The position numbers and the translations under genes were made by a program. A DNA stretch of 64,000 nt from Ophiura sarsii (lineage: Eukaryota > Echinodermata > Ophiuroidea > Amphilepidida > Ophiuridae): contig CM069441.1 in the NCBI GenBank assembly GCA_035610835.1, positions 88,299,574 through 88,363,573 of the forward strand, in the 5' to 3' direction. The notes beneath the pieces were generated by a model that was not told the origin of the DNA, ran no database searches, and saw only the letters and a list, made by a program, of their open reading frames with translations. This document shows, in pieces, positions 27,901-38,400 of this stretch; positions within the stretch are counted from its first letter, which is position 1; each line of letters begins with the position of its first letter.

Positions 27901-30900
27901 AAGAGTCGCTATTTTGGGCCCTTAGTAACCATTTTTGGAACGTCTCGAATGCTTTATTCTAATAAACAAACATTCAAATTTCATAAAATCGTCAAGAAGT
28001 GTTACACCTTCCAATTCGATTTTACGATACGATCATTTAAACAGCGCCACCCCTATTTTCAGCCCGGACGCTGGCCTTCTAACCGCCTCCGATCACGTAT
28101 GTTCATACACGTGATAAATTTTCAATACAATCGAAAATCAATATTTTGCAATATCCTGATCAAAGTACAAGAGATTATCTTTCATTTTAATTATGAAACG
28201 CTATCCTCACGCCAAACTGATTCCCAAAGGACCCCATTAATCACAAAATCGTTTTTTGTTTTTGCCGGAACTTACTACCATTACACAAAACGAGGAGTGA
28301 TTTAGTGCTGTGCGCCCTTTAACACACAATAAAATAAAAAAATACTTTTTTTTGTTGCATTTTTGTAAACACCAAGTAATATCAAGATAAACTGTCAAAA
28401 TAGTTAAATTATATACCACCTCTAACTAAAGTTATGTTACTTAACGCATCGATACTCAATTTCTAATGTTCGAATTTTGGGCACTTTAAGGCCATTTTGC
28501 AGAATTTCTATGTTTTTATAATCTCTTTCATTCATCATGAGATGTTAATGAGACTATTTATGTTTCATATTATCTTAAAAGTATATATATGCAATGTTTT
28601 AATAACCCGATGAACCATGACACTGATTACGCAATGGCGTGCACACCCTATATCAAACCTTAGATACAAATGTAAAAAGTGTAGGTCCAAAATTGCCGAA
28701 TTTTAGGGGTATGGGTAAAAAACGTTTAAATTTTGAATTAATAATAGGCCTAAATTGTCTTTTTATCTGTCACGTATAATGTATCGTGTGTCAGGTAAAC
28801 TCCCAATGTAATTTATGTTGGGTTATATCCTCTAGGGAATTGCCCAGAGTACTGTTATTGACATTTTGATACATTAAAAGCCTTATTTTTGTCTTAATTT
28901 AGGCCCAAATTAAACCTGGTCACCCCCCCCCCCCCCCCCCCCCCCCCCCCGACATGATTTGATATCAATGACAAATGGGTTTAAAAACATTTATTTCAAC
29001 TTTATTTGTTAAGCGCCTGATTGATAAAACGAGCGTAGATATGTAGGTTTATAATCGGATAACCATGGCGAGGGGGTCCATTATTGTGAGTAAAATATAA
29101 AAAAAAGGAAATGTTAGTAAAATGATGCTCTTCAACCGTTTTTGCTCCAAATTTGTAAGAAAATTGGGTCGTGTTCATGATATTTATGTATGACATGGAC
29201 AGAAATATGATTTTCTTTGAAATTAAGATAAAATTACCTCTTTTATAGACTCAAAATCAATGCAAATCGATATAAATCGAGTGTCACCACTGCGTGTTAC
29301 AAGGGGGCACAGCACTAAATATACCGCCCATTGGATTACATGTAAATTAGGGCTAAAAGAGTCGCTATTTTGGGCCCTTAGTAACCATTTTTGGAACGTC
29401 TCGAATGCTTTATTCTAATAAACAAACATTCAAATTTCATAAAATCGTCAAGAAGTGTTACACCTTCCAATTCGATTTTACGATACGATCATTTAAACAG
29501 CGCCACCCCTATTTTCAGCCCGGACGCTGGCCTTCTAACCGCCTCCGATCACGTATGTTCATACACGTGATAAATTTTCAATACAATCGAAAATCAATAT
29601 TTTGCAATATCCTGATCAAAGTACAAGAGATTATCTTTCATTTTAATTATGAAACGCTATCCTCACGCCAAACTGATTCCCAAAGGACCCCATTAATCAC
29701 AAAATCGTTTTTTGTTTTTGCCGGAACTTACTACCATTACACAAAACGAGGAGTGATTTAGTGCTGTGCGCCCTTTAACACACAATAAAATAAAAAAATA
29801 CTTTTTTTTGTTGCATTTTTGTAAACACCAAGTAATATCAAGATAAACTGTCAAAATAGTTAAATTATATACCACCTCTAACTAAAGTTATGTTACTTAA
29901 CGCATCGATACTCAATTTCTAATGTTCGAATTTTGGGCACTTTAAGGCCATTTTGCAGAATTTCTATGTTTTTATAATCTCTTTCATTCATCATGAGATG
30001 TTAATGAGACTATTTATGTTTCATATTATCTTAAAAGTATATATATGCAATGTTTTAATAACCCGATGAACCATGACACTGATTACGCAATGGCGTGCAC
30101 ACCCTATATCAAACCTTAGATACAAATGTAAAAAGTGTAGGTCCAAAATTGCCGAATTTTAGGGGTATGGGTAAAAAACGTTTAAATTTTGAATTAATAA
30201 TAGGCCTAAATTGTCTTTTTATCTGTCACGTATAATGTATCGTGTGTCAGGTAAACTCCCAATGTAATTTATGTTGGGTTATATCCTCTAGGGAATTGCC
30301 CAGAGTACTGTTATTGACATTTTGATACATTAAAAGCCTTATTTTTGTCTTAATTTAGGCCCAAATTAAACCTGGTCACCCCCCCCCCCCCCCCCCCCCC
30401 CGACATGATTTGATATCAATGACAAATGGGTTTAAAAACATTTATTTCAACTTTATTTGTTAAGCGCCTGATTGATAAAACGAGCGTAGATATGTAGGTT
30501 TATAATCGGATAACCATGGCGAGGGGGTCCATTATTGTGAGTAAAATATAAAAAAAAGGAAATGTTAGTAAAATGATGCTCTTCAACCGTTTTTGCTCCA
30601 AATTTGTAAGAAAATTGGGTCGTGTTCATGATATTTATGTATGACATGGACAGAAATATGATTTTCTTTGAAATTAAGATAAAATTACCTCTTTTATAGA
30701 CTCAAAATCAATGCAAATCGATATAAATCGAGTGTCACCACTGCGTGTTACAAGGGGGCACAGCACTAAATATACCGCCCATTGGATTACATGTAAATTA
30801 GGGCTAAAAGAGTCGCTATTTTGGGCCCTTAGTAACCATTTTTGGAACGTCTCGAATGCTTTATTCTAATAAACAAACATTCAAATTTCATAAAATCGTC

Positions 30901-31377
30901 AAGAAGTGTTACACCTTCCAATTCGATTTTACGATACGATCATTTAAACAGCGCCACCCCTATTTTCAGCCCGGACGCTGGCCTTCTAACCGCCTCCGAT
31001 CACGTATGTTCATACACGTGATAAATTTTCAATACAATCGAAAATCAATATTTTGCAATATCCTGATCAAAGTACAAGAGATTATCTTTCATTTTAATTA
31101 TGAAACGCTATCCTCACGCCAAACTGATTCCCAAAGGACCCCATTAATCACAAAATCGTTTTTTGTTTTTGCCGGAACTTACTACCATTACACAAAACGA
31201 GGAGTGATTTAGTGCTGTGCGCCCTTTAACACACAATAAAATAAAAAAATACTTTTTTTTGTTGCATTTTTGTAAACACCAAGTAATATCAAGATAAACT
31301 GTCAAAATAGTTAAATTATATACCACCTCTAACTAAAGTTATGTTACTTAACGCATCGATACTCAATTTCTAATGTT

Positions 31378-31415
31378 ACACAAAACGAGGAGTGATTTAG
31401 TGCTGTGCGCCCTTT
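31378..31415. mobile_element. Orphan right end of the satellite MITE at the array edge
   Basis: After the last truncated unit stops in its TTCTAATGTT segment, the sequence jumps to the final ~36 bases of the 473-bp MITE (ACACAAAACGAGGAGTG through GCGCCCTTT) and then enters unrelated DNA at GACCAATC. The join shares only a T or TT with both partners. The array boundary is thus a deletion junction inside a former MITE-bearing unit. Confidence 0.85.
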
Positions 31416-32012
31416 GACCAATCTAGACGAAAGCGCGCTTTGCAAATTTAGAAACAGTTATATTTTAGGAACTGAAAAACCTCAATATCTAATCAAATAA
31501 TCAATACAAAACAACTATCAAGCCTCCCACGTTTTGTGTGTTAATAATTAACGAAATACAAACATCTTACCACATATTCATTTTTTGGTTGTGGAAGTAT
31601 TTCCCACTTTGATAGCTATCATGGAATGGTGATAGGAATCCCCAGGGTCCAAAAATAATTTATTATAGAAACACCATGCCACCCAAAAACAGGAACTGGT
31701 GAAACGTAAGTTTATCTTCAGCAGCGGTGCCCGGCAGCGGTGTCAGAAAGTTTACTTCATTCATTCAGGATTGAACTGTCAAAAATTTAAAAATCAGGTA
31801 ATACAGAAAACTTCGTCAGGTTAGGGAATATTTTGGACTTATTAAGTTATAAATATAAGTTTATTGAGTACCTGAGCTGTGAATATTGTTTATCTTAATA
31901 ATATGATATGGTCTAGATGCCGAATTCGGCAACCTCAACCTATCGATGTACAAAGTACGCTGCACTATATTTGTGAATTGTTGTGTGTGTGTGGTGAATT
32001 ATATCTCTCAAA

Positions 32013-32369
32013 CAGTGGCGTAGCTCAGGGGGGGGGGGGGGGGGGGGGCAAATCCCCCCTGACGAAAAAAACCCATTTGTGCCCCCGCCCCCCACCACCT
32101 AAAAAAAAAAAAAGTGAGAAAAAAAGGAAATAGGAAAAAATTAAGAAAAAAGACCGATGTTATTAGCCAAATAGAAGGCAAAATTTTAAATGGAGTACAT
32201 TTACTGTACAATTTTTTTTGACTGTGCGATTTTTTTTTTGACTGTGCGAAATTTTTCGACATTACCCCCCCCCCCCCACCCCCACTTACGTGAAATTCAC
32301 GAGGTAAGTGACTAGAAAAAAATTGGGGGCAACCTTTTACGAAAATTTTAGAAATCTTGCCCCCCCCCA
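32013..32369. mobile_element. Possible hAT-like or low-complexity dispersed repeat with G and C runs
   Basis: Begins CAGTGGCGTAGCTCAGG, which resembles the start of many hAT-type nonautonomous elements (family knowledge, approximate). A 21-base G run follows at 32028-32048; later come a C-rich stretch near 32265-32282 and a C run ending at 32369. The expected inverted copy of the left end is not visible on the right, so this could be a truncated element or simply low-complexity DNA. A GGCGTA plus G-run motif recurs at 52201-52234. Confidence 0.35.
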
Positions 32370-32532
32370 TAATTGTCGATCAGTGCATGGAGGACCTGTG
32401 AGCCTGTTGTTTTAGAATGCAGGAAGCATCACAAATTTGACTAAACATGATCATGACACTATTATTATAATTTATGATCGACAATTCTTTGTTCGATTTA
32501 ATATACTTATAGTGATGTTAATATTTCTAATC

Positions 32533-32615
32533 CTTAGGTGTGGTTTTGGATGTCAACAGACAATTTGATTGTTTTTTGGCTGATTTTCAGCCGATACACA
32601 CTATTTTATGAGACA
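32533..32615. repeat. Dispersed repeat fragment, inverted partner at 50185-50265
   Basis: The reverse complement of this stretch matches about 80 bases in ACSM intron 10. Both share GCTGATTTTCAGCCGATA and the neighbouring CAATTTGATTG-type sequence. GGCTGATTTTCAGCC is itself a short palindrome. Element class unknown. Confidence 0.6.
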
Positions 32616-33606
32616 ATGGTAGGCATGTTCATAAAATTTTAAAAGTAAAATTATCTCTTTGAAAATGGAATACATGGAAACAAAGTACTTTACAATAAAA
32701 AATGATGGTTCAACCTTGTCTGCAGGCTGAATAATAAAAAAGTTATAACCAAAAGTAGTTTGCCTCATATTGCTGAAAACTGGGCAAGTCATGCACATTT
32801 AAATCATTTTAGGTAAAAAAGGGTTTACTTTCATGATGTCCAGTTGCTTGTGTGGGGTTATTTAGACATCAGTGAATACACCCAGCTTGTTTCATACTTT
32901 TCCGCTGGATTTAAAAGAGGTAAACATGGAGTTTTCTACATATTTTGGTCAACTTTTTTTTCAAAAAAAATGTCGCCCTCTATAGTCAATGATATGAACA
33001 TCCCTAACAATGGACTGGTACATGTATTGTTTGGGTATTATACCTTCAGTGCATATATGGTCATCGCGTTAAGATGTTCAAGCGTGCCCTACACAAGTGG
33101 CAAAGTTGCCGGCTTATGCGTTGTGCGTATAACGCTGCGTTGCCATGTGTGCGTGTGCTACACATCGCGATTGCTCAAAGCAGGAAGTTGGTAAACACTG
33201 AAACAGCTTGCTGGATTTGCAGATTTTATAAAGAGGGAAATTTTTTGTTGTTTGATTAAAATAAATCTATTAAAAAGCATTGTTTTTATGATTTAAAAGA
33301 TAAAAATAACCAATAAACTAAATAAGAATGAGAAAAAGATAAAGTTCTGAGCTGTTTTGTGTCGTCGTGTATGGCTGTCTGCGCTTTGGCGACCAATACA
33401 CGCCTCCAAATATGGTACGGCCTATAGTACATTATCCCTAACCCTACTACACCACACAGAAACAACACAGTCAGCAGCACTTGGCTTGCACGCACACAAG
33501 TTCTATCTCATGTAGCACTAAACCCAGGGTACATGTATGGTCTCCCATTCTTTAGCCTTGGGAAGCCAGCACATTAAAATATTGATTAGTATTATCGTGT
33601 ATGAAT

Positions 33607-33799
33607 TATGTCAATACATGCCTATGTTTTTATTATTGAAAAATTACAAAATTCAATGCACTTGCGAAAATGTGGATAAATATGCTCACAATAGCATTCC
33701 CCCTACAGGGTTTTGCCATTATTCACACACCAACATCAGCGTGCATGTATTGATTTTCCCAATTTATCTCAAAACCACACATACGCATTTATTGACCTA
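33607..33799. mobile_element. TA-flanked MITE, family A copy 1
   Basis: Left end TGTCAATACATGCCTATG and right end CATACGCATTTATTGACC are imperfect inverted repeats flanked by TA. A diverged copy in opposite orientation lies at about 42797-42985 in ACSM intron 5. They share long internal stretches, including the CATGC-TGATGTTG-TGTGTGAATAATGGCA region. TA flanks fit a Tc1/mariner-type origin (inference). Confidence 0.7.
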
Positions 33800-35077
33800 T
33801 AAATAGTTTAGGTTTGGACCCAGAAACAAATGCTAGACTATAGGAAATTTGAATGAAACTTTTTGGGAGTTTTTCTTTTAACTCTTTTTTCTTAGATGAA
33901 AAAAATGTAAGAATTCTTCCTGAGTTGACCTTTATAAAGAAGGGTCAAGTCTCAAGTTCTTAAGTTTGACCTAGGGTCTGTAGACTATAATTTATAACAA
34001 TTCAAATATGTTGTAGTACAGGGTTTACATGTATTCCGTATGGGACATAGCCGATCAACTCACAATTTCTGAAACAATCTTCTAAAGAAGAATTGAAAAC
34101 TTAAAAAGAATAACTCTGCTTAAAACTATGCAATAGGGCTCATGGTAGTTGGAGCTCAGACCCCGGTGATATCAGTCAATATTGATATTGGGTACGCATG
34201 ATCATTCCAAAAATCGCGGAAAAGGTGTTTTTTTCTTCGTACCTACCATGTCCGCGGACATTTATGTTCGTGCTTTCCCCAAATCTGGGGTGTTTTTGAA
34301 AGCTTTGTCCGAGATTGAAAAAGCTTAGGTGTCATTTTGGAAGCTATGTCCGCGATTTAAATAAAATATTAGGGGTATTTTGAACCAAATGTGTGCTCGT
34401 TGTGCAAAAAGAGGGACTTCTTAGAAAGTGTCCTTGAAATGGTGGATAAAGGGGGTATTTCAAGATCCTGGAACGATCATTGTGTTACCCCTCTGAATAC
34501 GAATAGAGAACCACCTCCCTGCTCAGAGCTACTATAGTAGATTCTAGACATTGGCCAATCGGTTATTGATTTGGACATATTCCATTTAAAGTTAGAGGAA
34601 CCACTATGGACCAATCACGACGATATCGGCATAGCTTAGATGCTATAGTTTCGCTGCGATATGTTGGACTTCAAAGCGTAGGTGCAGAACATCCCAAAAT
34701 ATCATGCATGAATTTAAACTTCCCAATCAAATAGCGAGCTATTCAATAGATGAGGATTACATTAAAAAATTAAAAAAAATGAATTTGGACAACGGCACAT
34801 TGAGGAGACGTTGTCACTATTGAGAAAACGTTGTCACTATTCTGGACCTTTTACTTATCTAGTAATTGCTTTTACTTAAAGCTTTTACTAGTTAGTAATT
34901 ACTTACATTTATGAATACGGGCTTATATCTTGGTACTGTATGCTTTTGTATTGGTACATGCACTTGTAAGATGAGGATCATTTTTGGAACAGCACTATAA
35001 GCACTGTTATTATTATTATCATTACTATCATTTCAACAACTTATTGGTTGTTTTTTCTGCTTCTTTTCCAGAGCAAG

Positions 35078-35446
35078 ATGAGCCAATACCTCCATCTTTG
35101 TCGGCATGTTATATCCTTCCAAAGGACGTTGACCTCTATCCCAGCATGCATCAGTTGTAGACAGTATGGCAGTGCACCGTGGGATAAGAAGCCACACCAT
35201 ATTTCGTCCATCCCGTCCAGCGTAAATCTCAATCATCATGCGTGTTACACACCAACATTCCCCAATATAAGCCATTTAGGAATTAATAGGAGACTGACAT
35301 TTTCCCAGCCAGTGAGGACATTTTTGTCCCAATTGTCACGAAATGGATTTAATGACTATGAAATTGGCAGAAGGGAATTCAAAATAGAGGTGCCAGAGAA
35401 TTTCAATTTTGCCAATGTTTTAGATGAATGGGCGAGGAAAGAAAGG
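35078..35446 (+). CDS. ACSM: ACSM coding exon 1: leader and N-terminal start
   Basis: Residues 1-123. The exon starts at 35072 after a pyrimidine-rich tract and CAG, so six 5' UTR bases precede the ATG and an upstream noncoding exon is implied. The context AAGATGA has A at -3. The first 35 residues contain no acid but several Arg and His, as expected of a mitochondrial presequence. The usual family start motif ([13 protein letters not shown]) appears only at 107-119, some 60 residues later than in vertebrate enzymes. The exon ends in phase 0 at GTATGT. Confidence 0.9.
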
Positions 35447-38400
35447 GTATGTTTTGATATCATTTTGTATATGATGAGGCTCTAAAATTTGGCAATAATT
35501 CAATTGAGTGATTTCCTGAAATAATGGCCAAAAGATTTACTTGCATAATGGTGCTTTTAAAGAGAAAACAATTAAAGTATGTACCGGTATAAAGTGTTAT
35601 CTGATTTTTCAAAATAAGTTTGCATAACGTTTCCCTGAGTATGAAATAATTCAATCAGATATTTAAGTCAATAAATATTTTTGGCCTCTGTTGTGCATCC
35701 GTTGTGTCCTATCTCAAAGCGCATTTTGTCTCTACGCCAAAATTGTGCTGTCGCCTGTGTACATAATATGACACGACGGAAACACAACAGATATAAATAA
35801 TGAATACATTTTGTCTCATTCTTAAATTTGTTTACTCAAGTCATGTAGGATGATAGAATAGAAACTATTTAATAAACCAATGTGTCAATGTTTACTTTTC
35901 TATAACTTCATGTTCCTGTATTATAATAGATCAATCTGCAACCTACAACCTTTTGTACATGAGCGGCGAGGTATGATGTCCTGACAAATCTACATATATA
36001 TAGGCAATTAGAATGAAATTGCAACAAGTGTTTATAAGAACTGTTTGATACTTTACAACATGTAGGAAATAATATTGTTCATGACTTTAAAATTTAAAAT
36101 AAAATGAAATCACATCCCACATAAGTCTGTCTTGTCACACAGTGTATATCCATAGACATCATTTTTATCACATAAAATAAGGAACATTTCTGAAATTTAA
36201 CAAAACCTCTTGTTTAATGTATTATTGAAATATTACAGGTTGGTAAAAGGACCAATAAAAACCCTGCATTGTGGTGGATTGACAGCGATGGAAATGAACT
36301 CAAGTGGAGTTTTCAGGACTTGGAATCCAAATCCAAGAAGTAAGTTTTACAGGGATTCAATTCTTAACACGACCTATGATTTAGCCCTTTAACTGAAGAG
36401 TAGTAAGTTTTATACGGATTCAATTCTTAACACGACCTATGATTTAGCCCTTTAACTAAAGAGTAGTAAGTTTTATACGGATTCAATTCTTAACATGACC
36501 TATGATTTAGCCCTTTAACTAAAGAGTAGTAAGTTTTATACGGATTCAATTCTTAACACGACCTATGATTTAGCCCTTTAACTAAAGAGTAGTAAGTTTT
36601 ATACGGATTCAATTCTTAACACGACCTATGATTTAGCCCTTTAACTAAAGAGTAGTAAGTTTTATACGGATTCAATTCTTAACACGACCTATGATTTAGC
36701 CCTTTAACTAAAGAGTAGTAAGTTTTATACGGATTCAATTCTTAACACGACCTATGATTTAGCCCTTTAACTAAAGAGTAGTAAGTTTTATACGGATTCA
36801 ATTCTTAACACGACCTATGATTTAGCCCTTTAACTAAAGAGTAGTAAGTTTTATACGGATTCAATTCTTAACACGACCTATGATTTAGCCTTTAACTAAA
36901 GAGTAGTAAGTTTTATACGGATTCAATTCTTAACACGACCTATGATTTAGCCCTTTAACTAAAGAGTAGTAAGTTTTATACGGATTCAATTCTTAACACG
37001 ACCTATGATTTAGCCCTTTAACTAAAGAGAAGTAAGTTTTACATGGATTCAATTCTTAACACAACCTATGATTAAGCCTTTAACTAAAGAGAAGTAAGTT
37101 TTACATAGATTCAATTCTTAACATGACCTATGATTTAGCCTTTAACTAAAGAGAAGTAAGTTTTACATAGATTCAATTCTTAACATGACCTATGATTTAG
37201 CCTTTAACTAAAGAGTAGTAAGTTTTATACGGATTCAATTCTTAACACGACCTATGATTTAGCCCTTTAACTAAAGAGTAGTAAGTTTTATACGGATTCA
37301 ATTCTTAACACGACCTATGATTTAGCCCTTTAACTAAAGAGTAGTAAGTTTTATACGGATTCAATTCTTAACACGACCTATGATTTAGCCCTTTAACTAA
37401 AGAGTAGTAAGTTTTATACGGATTCAATTCTTAACACGACCTATGATTTAGCCTTTAACTAAAGAGTAGTAAGTTTTATACGGATTCAATTCTTAACACG
37501 ACCTATGATTTAGCCCTTTAACTAAAGAGTAGTAAGTTTTATACGGATTCAATTCTTAACACGACCTATGATTTAGCCCTTTAACTAAAGAGAAGTAAGT
37601 TTTACATGGATTCAATTCTTAACACAACCTATGATTAAGCCTTTAACTAAAGAGAAGTAAGTTTTACATGGATTCAATTCTTAACACAACCTATGATTTA
37701 GCCTTTAACTAAAGAGAAGTAAGTTTTACATAGATTCAATTCTTAACATGACCTATGATAGCCTTTAACTAAAGAGAAGTAAGTTTTACATGGATTCAAT
37801 TCTTAACACGACCTCTGATTTAACCTTAGACAGAGCTCTGCAAGATATACAAATAGAGGCTCCCCTTGTTTATCTTGGTAAAGAAGACTTCTTTGGGTGA
37901 TTACTAGAATGAACCAAATTATAATAAATCCTAAATAATATAGACACTGACAAACTGGCGTGAATTAAATTTACAAAGACCTTAAAAATACACCGTCTTG
38001 AACCCCGGTCCCTCTTCACTATCGCGGCAAAGAGTTACCCACTAGACCACAGAGGCTGTGTTTATGAAGGTGACACTGACAGATAAAGGAATGCTAATGT
38101 ATACAAAGCCTTTGTTGATAGTCTCAAGCGGCCGATATACATGTAATAAATATTAAATAATGTCCAGAGAATACGTAGTATGGTTCACACCTCATGATTT
38201 GATTAAAATTCCGATATTTCGGCCATAGGCCTTTATCAAGGTAGAAATTAGCGATGTGACTTGGCGAAATTATTATCTATTTTAATCGAACCTACGCAGC
38301 TCATTTGTTTGTAATAAATATTAGCTATATGTTGGCCTGTAATAAATCCTCATCAATGTATATGATCAGTTGAAATGAAGGCAATATGGTGCTGATGGGA

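Larger units (their letters stand above)
1..31377. repeat. Satellite array of 0.95/1.43-kb units
   Basis: Head-to-tail array, cut by the left edge of the window. Taking TTATTTGTTAAGCGCC as the unit start, units begin at 1, 965, 2412, 3857, 4832, 6282, 7250, 8701, 9669, 11117, 12081, 13528, 14973, 15948, 17398, 18366, 19817, 20785, 22230, 23203, 24648, 26095, 27546, 29002 and 30453 (the last is truncated). After subtracting the C tract near each unit end, lengths fall into three classes: 950 (units at 1 and 11117), 952 (3857, 6282, 8701, 14973, 17398, 19817, 22230) and 1428 (the rest; the unit at 9669 has 5 extra bases). The long class contains an embedded MITE. Apart from the C tract I see only a few differences, such as a G-to-A change near 2125 and 13242 and one missing G in the units at 1 and 11117. 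The short open frames repeated in every unit show no protein signature. I do not recognise the satellite family. Such homogeneity implies recent amplification or ongoing homogenisation. Confidence 0.97.
31416..35071. other. Gene-free spacer between satellite and ACSM gene
   Basis: No convincing coding exon is seen. The longest open frames (84-145 codons) are low-complexity or lack any recognisable motif. The stretch holds two G/C-homopolymer-rich segments and two dispersed repeats annotated separately. Because the first ACSM coding exon follows a splice acceptor, a 5' untranslated exon and the promoter probably lie here or further left, but I could not place them. Confidence 0.6.

Noticed and set aside
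1..31377. CRISPR-like or rDNA-like array
   Set aside because: Units are about 1 kb with no short repeat-spacer structure, and no rRNA or tRNA sequence was recognised within a unit.
32008..32370. 120-codon minus-strand frame
   Set aside because: Glycine and proline runs come from G/C homopolymers; no protein signature.
33286..33495. 69-codon minus-strand frame with a hydrophobic start (signal-like)
   Set aside because: No homology recognised, no supporting exon structure, and hydrophobic stretches are common in AT-rich noncoding frames.
37991..38056. Functional tRNA gene on the minus strand
   Set aside because: A and B boxes are present but the acceptor and anticodon stems do not pair well; better explained as a SINE head.
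38200..38300. Possible MITE around CCGATATTTCGGCCATAGGCC
   Set aside because: Motif looks repeat-like, and weak TTAAAAT/ATTTTAA inverted ends are present, but no convincing boundaries or target duplication were found.
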